Positions 1-11,044 of a stretch of 36,052 bases of DNA are shown in pieces (within the stretch, counting starts at the first letter, position 1; every line of letters starts with the position of its first letter). The DNA is taken from the NCBI RefSeq assembly GCF_014859525.1, contig NZ_JACUUB010000026.1, positions 1 to 36,052 on the forward strand. The letters are read 5' to 3'. The notes below the pieces were generated by a model that saw only the letters and a list, made by a program, of their open reading frames with translations, searched no databases and was not told where the DNA came from. The DNA comes from Marinobacter sp. GTDB taxonomy: Bacteria > Pseudomonadota > Gammaproteobacteria > Pseudomonadales > Oleiphilaceae. A program made the translations under genes and the position numbers.

Positions 1-954
1 TTACCCCACCTCAACCACATCAATCCGAAGTTCCTTAGGCATGGAAAACACAATATTCTCCTCCCTGCCCGCCACTTCCTGCGGCTCTTCTCCACCTAAC
101 GCCTTCAGGCGGCTGATCACATCCGCAACCAGCACTTCCGGGGCAGACGCGCCCGCTGTCACACCGACGGCTCGCTTGCCTGCCAGCCATTGGGGGTCAA
201 TCTGGGCGGCTTCGTCGATCAGATAGGCGGGGGTGCCCATGCGTTCGGCCAATTCCCGCAACCGGTTGGAGTTGGAGCTGTTGGGGGAGCCCACAACGAG
301 CATCAGATCGCAATCGCCGGCCAGTTGTTTGACGGCGTCTTGCCGGTTCTGGGTGGCATAGCAGATGTCGTCTTTGCGGGGGCCTTCGATGTTCGGGAAC
401 TTGGCACGCAGAGCGTCAATCACCCGAGCCGTGTCGTCCATCGAGAGGGTAGTCTGGGTGACGTAGGCCAACTGGTTTGGGTCTTTCACTTCCAGCTTTT
501 GTACGTCGGCTTCATCTTCCACCAGGTAGATATCGCCACCGTTACTGTGATCGTATTGGCCCATGGTGCCCTCAACTTCGGGGTGGCCATGATGGCCGAT
601 GAGGATGCATTCACGGCCGTCGCGGCTATAGCGCATCACTTCCATGTGGACTTTGGTGACCAGCGGGCAGGTGGCATCGAACACTTTCAGGCCTCGGCGG
701 GCGGCTTCGCTCTGAACGGCCTGGGATACGCCGTGGGCGCTAAAGATCACCAGAGTGTCGTCAGGCACTTCGCTCAACTCATCAACAAAGATTGCGCCCC
801 GGTTGCGGAGGTTATCCACCACAAACTTGTTATGCACGACTTCGTGGCGTACGTAGATGGGGGCACCGAAGACATCCAGCGCACGGTTTACGATTTCTAT
901 GGCGCGGTCTACACCGGCGCAGAAGCCACGAGGATTAGCGAGTCGGATTTGCAT
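1..954 (-). CDS. ispH: 4-hydroxy-3-methylbut-2-enyl diphosphate reductase (IspH/LytB)
   Basis: IspH catalyses the last step of the MEP isoprenoid pathway, reducing HMBPP to IPP and DMAPP with an oxygen-sensitive iron-sulfur cluster in the cytoplasm. The 317-residue product has the family's usual length. The three cluster cysteines are visible: C12 in [10 protein letters not shown]96 in DATCPLVTK and C198 in ICYATQNRQ. The ATG at 952-954 has an AAGG-type Shine-Dalgarno about 7-8 nt upstream. The TAA stop is at the first bases of the window, so the gene is complete. It is the last visible gene of the murJ-ribF-ileS-lspA-fkpB-ispH run but is separated from fkpB by 191 nt that hold a large structured repeat (1006-1097). 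IspB in the same window uses the isoprenoid precursors that this enzyme makes. Confidence 0.97.
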   Translation of the reverse strand: MQIRLANPRGFCAGVDRAIEIVNRALDVFGAPIYVRHEVVHNKFVVDNLRNRGAIFVDELSEVPDDTLVIFSAHGVSQAVQSEAARRGLKVFDATCPLVTKVHMEVMRYSRDGRECILIGHHGHPEVEGTMGQYDHSNGGDIYLVEDEADVQKLEVKDPNQLAYVTQTTLSMDDTARVIDALRAKFPNIEGPRKDDICYATQNRQDAVKQLAGDCDLMLVVGSPNSSNSNRLRELAERMGTPAYLIDEAAQIDPQWLAGKRAVGVTAGASAPEVLVADVISRLKALGGEEPQEVAGREENIVFSMPKELRIDVVEVG

Positions 955-1005
955 AACTTTGCCTTTGAGAATGTCGCCTGGTGGAGTTTATCGCCCGCGT
1001 GCTGC

Positions 1006-1097
1006 GGGGTAGAACTTTCAGGGACACGCTGTGAATACATCCCTGTACGCTTGACTGCAGCATCCCTGCTGCAGACAGTCCCGGAAAGTTCTACCCC
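1006..1097. repeat. Structured inverted-repeat element, family A, copy 1
   Basis: A 20-nt left arm (1006-1025, beginning GGGGTAGAAC) pairs with a right arm (1078-1097) at 19 of 20 positions. The 52-nt interior holds a perfect 7-bp hairpin, CTGCAGC / GCTGCAG (1055-1074), with loop ATCCCT, and a second loop-like word, TAC-ATCCCT-GTA. Read on the minus strand, the 26 bases adjoining the 3' arm (1026-1051) match the core of the element at 24308-24401 with two differences. It lies between fkpB and ispH and has no T-run outside the stem, so it is not a standard intrinsic terminator. Its function is unknown to me. Confidence 0.85.
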
Positions 1098-1145
1098 ACA
1101 CCTCGCTAATTCTGCGTCAGCGGTTCAGATCTGTTTGCATGCCAT

Positions 1146-1598
1146 TCAATGGGTTGGACCGGCCGGCTCCACATCAATTATCTGTACTTCAAATGTCAGT
1201 GTACGCCCTGCCAGCGGGTGGTTGAAGTCCACTTCTACTTCATCACCTTCCACGCGGTTGATCACACCAGGCAATTCTTGTTGCCGGGCGTCGGCAAAAG
1301 AGATAACCACGCCTTTTTCCAGAACCATATCTGCGCTGAAATCATGGCGTTTGAAGGTCTGGATGTTATTCGGATTTCGCTGGCCAAAGGCTTTTTCCGG
1401 CGGTACTTCGAAGGCCTGGTGATCGCCGGCTTTAAGGCCCATCAGGTAGGCCTCAAAATTTTCTGGCAGGTTGTCATCGCCAATTTCCAGCGTTGCGGGC
1501 TCTTTGTCGAAGGTGGAATCCACGGTTTCACCGTCTTCAAACTTCAGGGAAAAGTGGAGTTTTACTCGGGTACCCTTGTCGATTGGCAGCTCGTTCAT
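1146..1598 (-). CDS. fkpB: FKBP-type peptidyl-prolyl cis-trans isomerase (FkpB/SlpA-like)
   Basis: This is a cytoplasmic FKBP-family prolyl isomerase of the short FkpB/SlyD-like type, 150 residues, which is typical for the family. The FKBP fold is recognisable from VKLHFSLKFEDGETVDSTF near the N-terminus, an inserted IF-type flap region around residues 65-125, and the closing strand HPLAGRTLTFEVQI. There is no histidine-rich metal-binding tail, which argues for FkpB rather than SlyD. The ATG at 1596-1598 lies 5 nt after the lspA stop, so the two genes are almost certainly co-transcribed. The lspA-fkpB-ispH order is conserved across gammaproteobacteria. The substrate is unknown; linkage to lspA and ispH is positional only. 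Confidence 0.93.
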   Translation of the reverse strand: MNELPIDKGTRVKLHFSLKFEDGETVDSTFDKEPATLEIGDDNLPENFEAYLMGLKAGDHQAFEVPPEKAFGQRNPNNIQTFKRHDFSADMVLEKGVVISFADARQQELPGVINRVEGDEVEVDFNHPLAGRTLTFEVQIIDVEPAGPTH

Positions 1599-1603
1599 AG
1601 CAA

Positions 1604-2128
1604 TCAGTTACTCCGGTTAGCATCGCTGCTGTCGCAAGCGGGTTTGCGGAATGCATCGAGAATCATCATGGCCGCGCCAATGGTAATGGCGGTGTCCGCC
1701 AGGTTGAACGCGGGAAAGTGCCAGTTTTGCCAGTAAAAATGCAAAAAATCCACCACATACCCGTGCACAACGCGATCGTAGACATTACCCAGTGCGCCGC
1801 CAAGGATGAGTACGATGGCGATGGCGGTCCAGGTTTCATGGTTCTGGAGTTTTCTCAGCCAGCCCACCAGCACCACACTGACAACAATGGCCAGAGTCAC
1901 GAAGAACCAGCGCTGCCAGCCAGCGGCGTTCGCCAGAAAACTGAAGGCGGCACCGGTGTTATGCAGCAATGTAAAGTTGAAGCTGGGCATCACCGGTACC
2001 GGGTTACCGTAAGTCAGCATGGCCGTGGCCATGGCTTTAGTGCCAAGGTCCAACACAAGCACCAGCCCCGCCAGCCATAGCCACTTCAACTTGCTGCCTT
2101 GCCCGCCTTCTGTCATGACCGCATCCAT
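1604..2128 (-). CDS. lspA: Lipoprotein signal peptidase (signal peptidase II)
   Basis: LspA is an inner-membrane aspartyl protease that removes the signal peptide from diacylglyceryl-modified prolipoproteins. The 174-residue product has four hydrophobic segments and the family signatures NTGAAFSF, GGALGNVYDR, YVVDFLHFYW and FNLADTAI; the aspartates in VDF and NLAD are the expected catalytic pair. The start chosen is the ATG at 2126-2128, which overlaps the ileS stop (TGATG). An alternative ATG at 2114-2116 would remove four residues, and the frame is also open further upstream inside ileS. The lipoprotein at 16359-17006 would be a substrate. Confidence 0.95.
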   Translation of the reverse strand: MDAVMTEGGQGSKLKWLWLAGLVLVLDLGTKAMATAMLTYGNPVPVMPSFNFTLLHNTGAAFSFLANAAGWQRWFFVTLAIVVSVVLVGWLRKLQNHETWTAIAIVLILGGALGNVYDRVVHGYVVDFLHFYWQNWHFPAFNLADTAITIGAAMMILDAFRKPACDSSDANRSN

Positions 2129-4947
2129 CAGGCGTAAGCGCGGGTTTCGCCCGGGCCTTCCACGTTGGTGGCACAGCGGCCACACAGGTCGCTGTGGCTT
2201 TCGTTATGGCCCACGTCAGCCCGATGGTGCCAGCAGCGCTCGCACTTGGCATGACTAGCCGGGGTGACTTTCACTAACAGGCCTTCCAGGTTGGTTTGCT
2301 CGGCACCTTCGGCTTCACTCACCGGCTTTACTGTGGCTTCTGAGGTAATCAACACAAAGCGCAACTCTTCACCCAGGCAGGTCAGGCGCTCGGCCAGACT
2401 GCCTTCGCAGTACAGGGTCACTTCCGCACTGAGCGAGCCTTTGATCTCGCCACGGGCACGGAACTCTTCCAGGCACTTGTTGACCGCTTCTTTTACGCTG
2501 TAGATTTCGCGCCAGTAGTCGCGGCCCAGCTCGAAATCTTCCGGCAGCGCGCTCAGGCCTTCGTACCAGGTTTCGTAGAAAACGGTGTCACCGCGCTTTC
2601 CGGGCAACTCCTGCCAGATTTCGTCAGCGGTGAAGCTGAGGATCGGAGCAATCCAGCGCACCAGGGCTTCAGCCACATGGTACAGGGCGGTCTGGCAGGA
2701 GCGTCGCGCCAGGCTGTCGGCCGGGGTGGTGTACTGGCGATCCTTGATGATATCCAGATAGAAGCCACCGAGGGTGGCCTCACAGAAGCTGTACACCTTT
2801 TGATAAATGCGAAGGAACGCGTAGTTCTGGTAATCCTCGTGCAGCTCTTCCTGCAACTGCAAGGCCTTATCGACCATCCAGCGGTCCAGGGCGATCATGT
2901 CTTCCGGCGCCACCATGTGCTGGTCCGGATCAAAACCGTTCAGATTGCTTAGAAGGAACCGCGCAGTGTTACGAATGCGGCGGTAACCGTCCGCAGTCTG
3001 GCGCAGAATGTCTTTGGAGACCGTCATCTCGCCGCTGTAGTCGGTGGCGGAGACCCACAGTCGCAGAATGTCAGCACCCAGCTCGTTCATGACTTCTTGG
3101 GGTGCAATCACGTTGCCCATGGATTTGGACATCTTGTGACCCTTGCCGTCCACAGTGAAACCGTGAGTAAGCACCTGCTTGTAAGGAGCCACGCCGTTCA
3201 TGGCGATGGAGGTTTTCAGGGACGACTGGAACCAGCCGCGATGCTGGTCAGAGCCTTCCAGGTACAAGTCGGCCGGGAACTGGCCCAGCTCCGCTCGCGG
3301 GCGCAGCACAGAGTCGTGGGTCACGCCGGAGTCAAACCAGACGTCCAGGGTGTCGAGCACTTTTTCATAGTGGTCGGCATCTGCGCCCAGCAGTTCGCTC
3401 TGGTCCAACTCGTACCACGCATCGATGCCGCCGGCCTCAACCGCCTGCGCGACCTTCTCGAACAGTTCCCGGGTATTGGGATGCAGTTCCTGGGTTTCCT
3501 TGTGGATAAACAGAGTAATCGGCACACCCCAGGTGCGCTGGCGGGAGATACACCAGTCCGGACTCTGTTCGAACATGGCTTCAATGCGGTTCTGGCCCCA
3601 GCTCGGTACCCAGCGCACGCCTTTAATGGCCTCGAGGGCGTCGGCGCGCAAATTGAGCTTGTCCATGCTAATGAACCACTGGGGAGTTGCTCGGTAGATC
3701 AGCGGCGTTTTGGTGCGCCAGCAATGCGGGTAGCTGTGGCGGAACTTCTCGGCTTTTACCAGCTTACCCTCACGCTCCAGTGCGCTGCATACCGGTTCGT
3801 CGGCCTTGTAGACGTGCACGCCGGCAAACTCGCCAGCGGCCTCGGTGTAGGTGCCGTCAGCTTTCACCAGATTGATGGTGCCGATGCCGTAGGCTTTGCC
3901 TACTTCAAAGTCTTCCATACCGTGGTCCGGAGCGGTATGCACAGCGCCGGTGCCTGCCTCGGTAGACACGTGGTCGCCCAAAATCACCGGCACCTGCTTG
4001 TCGTACACCGGGTGGTGCAGCAGCTGGTGCTCCAGCGCAGAACCGGCCACGTTAGCCAGCACCTGATATTCTTCCACACCCCAGCGCGCCATGATGCCCT
4101 GCACCATATCGGTGGCCAGAACCATGCGTTCCGGGCCGTTGCCGGCATCCAGTTGCACCAGGGCGTATTCCAGATCCGCGCCGATGGATACCGCCTGGTT
4201 GGCCGGGATAGTCCATGGAGTGGTGGTCCAGATCACCAGAGAGACGTCACCCTGACCGTCATTGGTGCCGAAGGCTTTCAGAACAGCGTCTTGATCCGCG
4301 GCAGTGAAGCGCACGTCGATCTGGGTAGAGGTTTTATCCTGGTATTCAACCTCGGCTTCTGCCAGTGCGGACTGACCAACCACACTCCAGTAAACCGGTT
4401 TGAACCCGCGCACCAGGTGGCCCCTGGCCACGATCTTGCCCAGCGCCCGCACAATGCCCGCTTCGACTTTCGGGTCCATGGTCAGATAGGGCTTGCCCCA
4501 TTCACCCATCACGCCCAGGCGAATAAAGTCTGCTTTCTGGCCTTCAACCTGTTTGATGGCGTAATCGCGACAAGCCTGGCGGAAGGTTTTGTAATCCACC
4601 TTTACACCGGCCTTACCGATTTCCTGCTCTACTTTGTGCTCGATAGGCAGACCATGACAGTCCCAGCCCGGAACGTAGGGCGCATCGTAGCCCATGAAAC
4701 CTCGGGACTTGACGATCATGTCTTTCAGAATCTTGTTGACCGCATGCCCGATGTGAATGCTGCCGTTGGCGTAGGGAGGGCCATCGTGCAAGATGAACTT
4801 TTCCCGGCCCTCGCGCTGCTTGCGCAGGTTGCCGTACACGTCGAGATCCTGCCAGTGCTTGAGCATGTCCGGCTCACGCTTGGCCAGGTTGCCGCGCATG
4901 GGGAAGGCGGTTTCCGGCAGATTCAGGGTATGCTTGTAGTCGCTCAT
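2128..4947 (-). CDS. ileS: Isoleucyl-tRNA synthetase
   Basis: This class I aminoacyl-tRNA synthetase charges tRNA-Ile. The product is 939 residues, close to the 938 of E. coli IleS. HIGH is at residues 65-68 ([10 protein letters not shown]), KMSKS is near residue 605 ([10 protein letters not shown]), the CP1 editing domain lies between them, and a C-terminal zinc finger begins with CERCWHH and ends with CGRC. The ATG at 4945-4947 ([10 protein letters not shown]) was chosen over an in-frame ATG 40 residues upstream because the extra residues overlap the end of ribF and do not resemble the family. It ends in a one-base stop/start overlap with lspA and begins 34 nt after ribF. Confidence 0.98.
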   Translation of the reverse strand: MSDYKHTLNLPETAFPMRGNLAKREPDMLKHWQDLDVYGNLRKQREGREKFILHDGPPYANGSIHIGHAVNKILKDMIVKSRGFMGYDAPYVPGWDCHGLPIEHKVEQEIGKAGVKVDYKTFRQACRDYAIKQVEGQKADFIRLGVMGEWGKPYLTMDPKVEAGIVRALGKIVARGHLVRGFKPVYWSVVGQSALAEAEVEYQDKTSTQIDVRFTAADQDAVLKAFGTNDGQGDVSLVIWTTTPWTIPANQAVSIGADLEYALVQLDAGNGPERMVLATDMVQGIMARWGVEEYQVLANVAGSALEHQLLHHPVYDKQVPVILGDHVSTEAGTGAVHTAPDHGMEDFEVGKAYGIGTINLVKADGTYTEAAGEFAGVHVYKADEPVCSALEREGKLVKAEKFRHSYPHCWRTKTPLIYRATPQWFISMDKLNLRADALEAIKGVRWVPSWGQNRIEAMFEQSPDWCISRQRTWGVPITLFIHKETQELHPNTRELFEKVAQAVEAGGIDAWYELDQSELLGADADHYEKVLDTLDVWFDSGVTHDSVLRPRAELGQFPADLYLEGSDQHRGWFQSSLKTSIAMNGVAPYKQVLTHGFTVDGKGHKMSKSMGNVIAPQEVMNELGADILRLWVSATDYSGEMTVSKDILRQTADGYRRIRNTARFLLSNLNGFDPDQHMVAPEDMIALDRWMVDKALQLQEELHEDYQNYAFLRIYQKVYSFCEATLGGFYLDIIKDRQYTTPADSLARRSCQTALYHVAEALVRWIAPILSFTADEIWQELPGKRGDTVFYETWYEGLSALPEDFELGRDYWREIYSVKEAVNKCLEEFRARGEIKGSLSAEVTLYCEGSLAERLTCLGEELRFVLITSEATVKPVSEAEGAEQTNLEGLLVKVTPASHAKCERCWHHRADVGHNESHSDLCGRCATNVEGPGETRAYA

Positions 4948-4981
4948 GTGTGTGTGCGTACTCTCTAGTTGGTCAGTTAAA

Positions 4982-5950
4982 TCAGTTGGTTGGCCCGGCG
5001 GGGTTGTCCGCCAGCCAGGCCCGGGCATGCTCAAAATCCCGGGCGATCTGTTGACGCAAGTCGTCAATCGAATCGAATTTCACTTCGTTCCGCAGGCCAT
5101 GGCGGAACACCACATCCAGATGCTGCCCATAAAGTGTGCCAGCAAAGCCAAACAGGTGCACTTCCAGTGACGGGCGTTTGCCGTCGATGGTGGGCCGCAG
5201 GCCGATGTTGGCAATGCCGTCCAGCCAGTCACCACCCTCAGGCCGAGCTCTGACCACATAAACGCCGCGCAGAGCGGGCATCTGGTCCAACAGGATATTG
5301 GCGGTGGGGGCACCGATCTGGCGCCCTAGCTGCCGGCCATAAACGATCCGGCCGTGAATGCGGTAAGGGTGACCCAGCAACCGTTCAGCTTCTTCAAGGC
5401 CGTTCACATTCAGCGCATTACGAACTCGAGTGCTACTAACGCGTTCGCCATCCACGGTCACTGTTCGGGTATTCTCAACGGTAAAGCTGTGCTCCTGCCC
5501 AACCTGTTCCAGCAGTCGGAAGTCACCGGCCCGATCACAGCCAAACCGGAAGTCATCGCCCACCACCATATGGCGCACGGCCAGACCTTTAATCAACACA
5601 TCTTCTACAAAACCCATGGCCGAGTAACTGCGGAAGGTGTCGTCAAATCGAATGCACAGCACCATGTCGATGCCTTCGGCCAACAGTGCTTCAAATTTCT
5701 GGCGGAACGGCATCAACCGGGGCGGCGCTTCTCCACCCTGAAAAAACTCCCGGGGCTGCGGCTCGAAAATCATCACCACCGAGGGCACGCCCAGCACCAA
5801 AGCTTTCTCTTTAACCTGTTCAATGATGGTTTTATGGCCAAGATGCACCCCATCAAAGTTGCCGATAGTGGCTACACAGCCGTCCGCCAGCGGCGAATCT
5901 GCTCGCTCGGACAGGCGTTTAAGATTGGTCAGGCCTCGAATCAGACGCAT
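4982..5950 (-). CDS. ribF: Bifunctional riboflavin kinase / FAD synthetase
   Basis: RibF converts riboflavin to FMN and then FAD in the cytoplasm. The 322-residue product has the N-terminal nucleotidyltransferase domain with [10 protein letters not shown] near residue 31 and the C-terminal flavokinase domain with GAPTANI. The start ATG at 5948-5950 gives [10 protein letters not shown], the usual family N-terminus. It sits between murJ and ileS, as in E. coli and Pseudomonas. A perfect TATAAT at 6026-6031 on the same strand suggests its own promoter in the 117-nt gap after murJ. It uses the riboflavin made by the rib cluster at 19423-22242. Confidence 0.96.
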   Translation of the reverse strand: MRLIRGLTNLKRLSERADSPLADGCVATIGNFDGVHLGHKTIIEQVKEKALVLGVPSVVMIFEPQPREFFQGGEAPPRLMPFRQKFEALLAEGIDMVLCIRFDDTFRSYSAMGFVEDVLIKGLAVRHMVVGDDFRFGCDRAGDFRLLEQVGQEHSFTVENTRTVTVDGERVSSTRVRNALNVNGLEEAERLLGHPYRIHGRIVYGRQLGRQIGAPTANILLDQMPALRGVYVVRARPEGGDWLDGIANIGLRPTIDGKRPSLEVHLFGFAGTLYGQHLDVVFRHGLRNEVKFDSIDDLRQQIARDFEHARAWLADNPAGPTN

Positions 5951-6007
5951 CTACTGCGAACCTTAACTTGCCAGCTGGCTTTGCGCGCACATGCCTGAGA
6001 CAAGGCG

Positions 6008-6055
6008 CTGGTGAGAAAACGCGCGATTATACCTCAGGAGGGGGCGCGGTAGAAA
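6008..6055 (-). promoter_or_regulatory. Candidate promoter for ribF-ileS-lspA
   Basis: On the minus strand there is a perfect TATAAT (plus coordinates 6026-6031) in the 117-nt gap between murJ and ribF. The -35 region is weak (TTTCTA or TTCTAC at 17-18 nt spacing), so the call rests on the -10 box and on position. Confidence 0.4.
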
Positions 6056-6067
6056 TTATGAGCCCGC

Positions 6068-7657
6068 TTACTTTTGCCGAAACTGGCGCAGGCGCACACC
6101 CGCAAGCATGAGCGCCACAAAGTATGCACCCACTCCGGCTGCTACCAGAACGGCCATATCCAGGGCGCGGCGCAGACCGCCCGCAGCCAACCAGTCCGCC
6201 ACCGGGGCATTCAGCCAGAGAATGACAGCCGCCAGGGCGGCATTGGCCACCGCCAGCTGAACCAGGAACTTCGGCCAGCCGGACTGGCTCTTCCATACGC
6301 CGTCTTTTCTCAGTCCGCGCCAGAGCAGATAACCGTTTAACCAGGCCGAGACAGAGGTTGCCAGAGCCAGACCGGCGTGAGCCAGCGGCAGGATCAACGC
6401 AAGATTAAAGGCCATGTTGGCAACCATCGCGATGATGCCGATTTTAACCGGCGTTTTGATGTCTTCACGGGCAAAGAAGCCGGGCGCCAGCACCTTGATC
6501 AGCATGAACGCCAACAGGCCGGCAGAGTAGGCTCGCAAGCTCTGGGCTGACATGGCCACGTCACGATCGGTCACCTCGCCGTAATGGAACAGGGTTGCGA
6601 TTAACGGTTCCGCCAGCAACGCCAACGCCAGCGCCGCAGGTAAACCAATCAGCAACACCGCCCTGACCGCCCAATCAAGCGTAGCGGCGAACTGATCGGG
6701 CGAGGCGGCCGCATGCTTTCTGGACAGGCTGGGCAAAATCACGGTGGCAATGGCAATACCGAATACACCCAGAGGCAATTCGGCCAGACGGTCGGAATAG
6801 TAAAGCCAGGACACGCTGCCCGTTTGCAGGAAAGACGCCAACACCGTGTCCAGCAGAAGATTGATCTGACTGACCGACACCCCGAACAACGCCGGCGCCA
6901 TAAGCTTGAGTATTCGGCTTACGCCTTCATGCCGATAATCCACCTTGGGCCTTGGCAACAGACCGAGACGCATCAGGAACGGCAACTGGAAGAACAACTG
7001 CAAGCCACCAGCAATAAGCACGCCCCAGGCCAGCGCCATCACGGGCTCTTTCATTAAAGGCGCCAGGAAGATCGCAGCGGCAATCATCGACAGATTCAGG
7101 AGCACCGGCGTAAAAGCAGGCACAGCGAAGCGGTCGTAGCTGTTCAGAATACCGCCAGCGAAGGCTGTCAGCGAGATCAACAGTAAATATGGAAAGGTAA
7201 TTCTAAGCATGTCGCTGGCAAGGGCGAACTTTACTTCGTCACCCAAAAATCCGGGTGCGAAGAGGGTGGTCAGCACCGGCGCGCCCAGCATAGCTACCAG
7301 CGTTACCGCCAATAGAATCAACCCCAGCGAACCAGCCACAGCGTTAACCAATCGCTTTACCTCAGAAATGTCACGATTTTCCCGGTAAGACGACAACACC
7401 GGCACGAAGGCCTGAGAAAAAGCGCCCTCGGCAAACAAACGACGAAGGAAATTGGGGATTTTAAACGCCACGAAAAAAGCATCCGCAGCGGCGCCCGCAC
7501 CAAAATAGCGAGCAATCACCATGTCACGAACCAGCCCGAGCACCCGGGACAACATGGTCATGATGCCCACCACTCCGGATGAGCGCAAAAGCCCCGGTGC
7601 CTTAGGGGGAACGTTGGAGCCGGCTGACGGGTGGCTAGGTTGCGGGTCCGAAGACAT
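6068..7657 (-). CDS. murJ: Lipid II flippase MurJ (MviN)
   Basis: MurJ is the inner-membrane MOP-superfamily flippase that moves lipid II to the periplasmic face for peptidoglycan synthesis. The 529-residue product has about 14 hydrophobic segments and the family N-terminal signature TMLSRVLGLVRDMVIARYFG, followed by FFVAFKIPNFLRRLFAEGAF. An N-terminal extension of roughly 20 polar, proline-rich residues precedes the conserved part; the ATG at 7655-7657 is the first in frame, and a later start at MTMLSR would still give a near-complete protein. It is divergent from rpsT and heads the murJ-ribF-ileS run. Confidence 0.96.
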   Translation of the reverse strand: MSSDPQPSHPSAGSNVPPKAPGLLRSSGVVGIMTMLSRVLGLVRDMVIARYFGAGAAADAFFVAFKIPNFLRRLFAEGAFSQAFVPVLSSYRENRDISEVKRLVNAVAGSLGLILLAVTLVAMLGAPVLTTLFAPGFLGDEVKFALASDMLRITFPYLLLISLTAFAGGILNSYDRFAVPAFTPVLLNLSMIAAAIFLAPLMKEPVMALAWGVLIAGGLQLFFQLPFLMRLGLLPRPKVDYRHEGVSRILKLMAPALFGVSVSQINLLLDTVLASFLQTGSVSWLYYSDRLAELPLGVFGIAIATVILPSLSRKHAAASPDQFAATLDWAVRAVLLIGLPAALALALLAEPLIATLFHYGEVTDRDVAMSAQSLRAYSAGLLAFMLIKVLAPGFFAREDIKTPVKIGIIAMVANMAFNLALILPLAHAGLALATSVSAWLNGYLLWRGLRKDGVWKSQSGWPKFLVQLAVANAALAAVILWLNAPVADWLAAGGLRRALDMAVLVAAGVGAYFVALMLAGVRLRQFRQK

Positions 7658-7756
7658 GTTTCAGGAATCCAGAAATCAGGGTTCAGGCCAGATCGGCGTT
7701 TCGGTAATCCACAGGGCGGGCCAAGTGCCGCAACAGGCCCCGTGCAGCGATGCAGA

Positions 7757-7765
7757 AGTGTAACA
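7757..7765 (-). promoter_or_regulatory. Candidate extended -10 promoter of murJ
   Basis: On the minus strand TGT-TACACT forms an extended -10 box about 95 nt upstream of the murJ start. No convincing -35 box is seen. Confidence 0.35.
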
Positions 7766-7803
7766 CAGGCCTTTACTGCGAGGGGATTACTGCCGCAGCG
7801 GCC

Positions 7804-7832
7804 TTGACATTTCTAGCGTTCGGCGGCATAGT
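7804..7832 (+). promoter_or_regulatory. Candidate upstream rpsT promoter (P1)
   Basis: A consensus -35 TTGACA (7804-7809) is followed after 17 nt by CATAGT (7827-7832). It lies about 90 nt upstream of the rpsT start codon, in the divergent gap with murJ. Confidence 0.6.
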
Positions 7833-7876
7833 TCCGCGTCATTTATTCCGACGCGCTGGTGTTGGCGCGCCCGCGA

Positions 7877-7882
7877 TATAAT
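7877..7882 (+). promoter_or_regulatory. Candidate proximal rpsT promoter (P2), perfect -10
   Basis: TATAAT at 7877-7882 lies 41 nt before the rpsT start codon, with a poor -35. Together with the site at 7804 this would give tandem promoters, as known for rpsT in E. coli. Confidence 0.5.
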
Positions 7883-7923
7883 CATATTCCGTTTTTATAG
7901 CAACGAATTTCAGGAGTTATACG

Positions 7924-8193
7924 GTGGCAAATTCCCCGCAAGCCAAAAAGCGCGCTCGTCAAAACGAGAAAAACCGCAAGCACAACGCAAGCCTGCGTTC
8001 CATGGCACGTACCTACATGAAGAAGGTTCAGGCCAAGATCATTGCTGGCAACTACGAAGAAGCCGAAGCTGCTATGAAGCAGGCTCAGCCAATCATGGAC
8101 AGCATGGTTAACAAAGGCATCTTCGCCAAGAATAAGGTTGCTCGTCATAAGAGCCGCATGAACGCCAAGATCAAGGCTCTGAAAGCCGCCTGA
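7924..8193 (+). CDS. rpsT: 30S ribosomal protein S20
   Basis: S20 is a primary 16S rRNA-binding protein of the small subunit. The 89-residue, lysine- and arginine-rich product starts [20 protein letters not shown] and ends with [11 protein letters not shown], a full-length match to the family (E. coli 87 residues). The start codon is GTG at 7924-7926, preceded by AGGAG at 7911-7915. A non-ATG start is notable because in E. coli rpsT the unusual UUG start is tied to translational autocontrol. The gene is monocistronic: two candidate promoters lie upstream and a strong terminator directly downstream. Confidence 0.97.
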   Translation: MANSPQAKKRARQNEKNRKHNASLRSMARTYMKKVQAKIIAGNYEEAEAAMKQAQPIMDSMVNKGIFAKNKVARHKSRMNAKIKALKAA

Positions 8194-8207
8194 TCCTTGC
8201 GCTCATG

Positions 8208-8237
8208 AAAAAACCGGCTCGCGAGCCGGTTTTTTTT
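8208..8237. terminator. Bidirectional intrinsic terminator, rpsT / proB
   Basis: A perfect palindrome, CCGGCTCGCGAGCCGG (8214-8229), is flanked by six As on the left and eight Ts on the right. It can therefore end both rpsT (plus) and proB (minus), which converge here. Confidence 0.93.
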
Positions 8238-8263
8238 GTGCCTCGAGTTTGGAGCCAACCCAA

Positions 8264-9388
8264 TCAAACCACCACCAGATTATCCCGATGAATCATCTCC
8301 TCGTCGGAGACATAGCCCAACACCTCGGCAATACGGTCACTGGAACGACCGGCGATGGCCCTTGCTTCGTCCGCATTGTAGTTGACCAGCCCGCGAGCAA
8401 CCTCTTTGCCTTCAGGATCGACGCAAGACACCATCTCGCCTCGCCGGAACTGACCGGCAATCGACTTAACGCCTACCGGCAGCAGACTTCTACCGCCCTG
8501 GCGAAGCACTTTTACCGCTCCCTCATCCAGACTCAGCGTGCCTCGCGTTTGCAGATGGCTGGCAATCCATTGTTTGCGGGCTGCCATTCGGCCCTGCTCC
8601 GGCAACAGCAGCGTGCCAATCACGTCACCTTGTCGCAAACGGGCAATGGCATGCTCAATGCGCCCGCCGACAATCACCGTAAAAGCTCCAGAGCGCGCTG
8701 CCAGCCTGGCGGCCCGCAGCTTCGTTAGCATACCGCCACGGCCCAGCGCACCGGCACCACCACCAGCCATGGCGTCCAGATCGCGGTCTTCGGCCTTCCG
8801 CTCAGTCACCAGTTGAGCATCGTCATGCTTACGGGGATCTTTATTGAACAACCCCAACTGGTCCGTGAGAATAATCAGGCCATCGGCCTCGATCAGGTTG
8901 GCAACCAAGGCACCTAAGGTATCGTTATCGCCGAATCGGATTTCGTCGGTGACCACGGTGTCGTTTTCATTCACGATTGGCACCACGCCGAAGTCCAGCA
9001 GCGTGCGCAGGGTGCTGCGTCCGTTCAGGTAACGCTTGCGATCAGAAAGGTCATCGTGGGTCAGCAGAATCTGGGCGGTGTGGATGTCGTGGCGCTTGAA
9101 CTGGGCCTCCCAGGTTTGCACCAGACCCATCTGACCGACCGCCGCCGCCGCCTGCAATTCGTGCAGATGCTGCGGGCGGGCGCTCCAGCCCAGCCGGCTC
9201 ATGCCCTCGGCCACCGACCCGGAAGACACCACCACCACCTCGACACCGTCAGCAATCAATTCCGCAATCTGATCCACCCATAATCCGAGGGCCGCCACAT
9301 CCAGACCCTTGCCGTCGTTGGTGAGCAAGGCACTGCCAATCTTGATAACCAGACGGCGGGCCTTACGTAGCTGGAGGCGTTCACTCAT
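8264..9388 (-). CDS. proB: Glutamate 5-kinase
   Basis: ProB phosphorylates glutamate to gamma-glutamyl phosphate, the first and feedback-regulated step of proline synthesis. The 374-residue product has an amino-acid kinase domain ([11 protein letters not shown] near residue 13; [39 protein letters not shown] in pieces; [12 protein letters not shown]) and a C-terminal PUA domain from about residue 280, the standard long form. The ATG is at 9386-9388, 30 nt downstream of the obgE stop, so both are probably on one transcript. The obgE-proB pairing is common in Pseudomonas and Marinobacter relatives. The second enzyme, ProA, is not in this window. Confidence 0.96.
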   Translation of the reverse strand: MSERLQLRKARRLVIKIGSALLTNDGKGLDVAALGLWVDQIAELIADGVEVVVVSSGSVAEGMSRLGWSARPQHLHELQAAAAVGQMGLVQTWEAQFKRHDIHTAQILLTHDDLSDRKRYLNGRSTLRTLLDFGVVPIVNENDTVVTDEIRFGDNDTLGALVANLIEADGLIILTDQLGLFNKDPRKHDDAQLVTERKAEDRDLDAMAGGGAGALGRGGMLTKLRAARLAARSGAFTVIVGGRIEHAIARLRQGDVIGTLLLPEQGRMAARKQWIASHLQTRGTLSLDEGAVKVLRQGGRSLLPVGVKSIAGQFRRGEMVSCVDPEGKEVARGLVNYNADEARAIAGRSSDRIAEVLGYVSDEEMIHRDNLVVV

Positions 9389-9418
9389 GGTAGCGATGCG
9401 GTCTCTTCAGGTTGCAAA

Positions 9419-10713
<1,295 letters not shown>

Positions 10714-10748
10714 AAATCCAAGGTTCGACAGAACCGGATCGCCGCTGC

Positions 10749-11009
10749 TTACGCAGCTGGAACGATGCTTACGAACTTGCGGTTCTGCGGGCCTTTGACT
10801 TCGAACTTCACCTGACCTTCTGCTTTCGCAAAAAGGGTGTGGTCCTTGCCCAGGCCAACGTTGTTACCAGGGTGGAAACGAGTGCCACGCTGACGAACAA
10901 TGATGCTACCTGCAGATACCGTCTCGCCGCCGTAGCGCTTGACGCCAAGTCGTTTCGACTCGGAATCGCGACCGTTACGGGTACTACCTGCTGCTTTTTT
11001 GTGAGCCAT
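10749..11009 (-). CDS. rpmA: 50S ribosomal protein L27
   Basis: L27 is a large-subunit protein near the peptidyl transferase centre. The 86-residue product begins [20 protein letters not shown], the conserved L27 N-terminus, with no cleavable extension of the Firmicutes type. The ATG at 11007-11009 has a strong AGGAGG ribosome binding site. It lies 35 nt downstream of rplU in the standard rplU-rpmA operon. Confidence 0.98.
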   Translation of the reverse strand: MAHKKAAGSTRNGRDSESKRLGVKRYGGETVSAGSIIVRQRGTRFHPGNNVGLGKDHTLFAKAEGQVKFEVKGPQNRKFVSIVPAA

Positions 11010-11044
11010 GACCGGCCTCCTTAATTAGGGGATAGTGTCAGAGC

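Noticed and set aside
190-1422. 410-codon plus-strand open frame over ispH and the gap
   Set aside because: It runs antisense to ispH and fkpB, has no recognisable motif and crosses the structured repeat; it is a shadow of the GC-rich minus-strand genes.
3097-4968. 623-codon plus-strand open frame inside ileS
   Set aside because: Fully antisense to the IleS-coding sequence, which has all family motifs; its composition (many His, Val, Gly, Gln) is that of an antisense frame.
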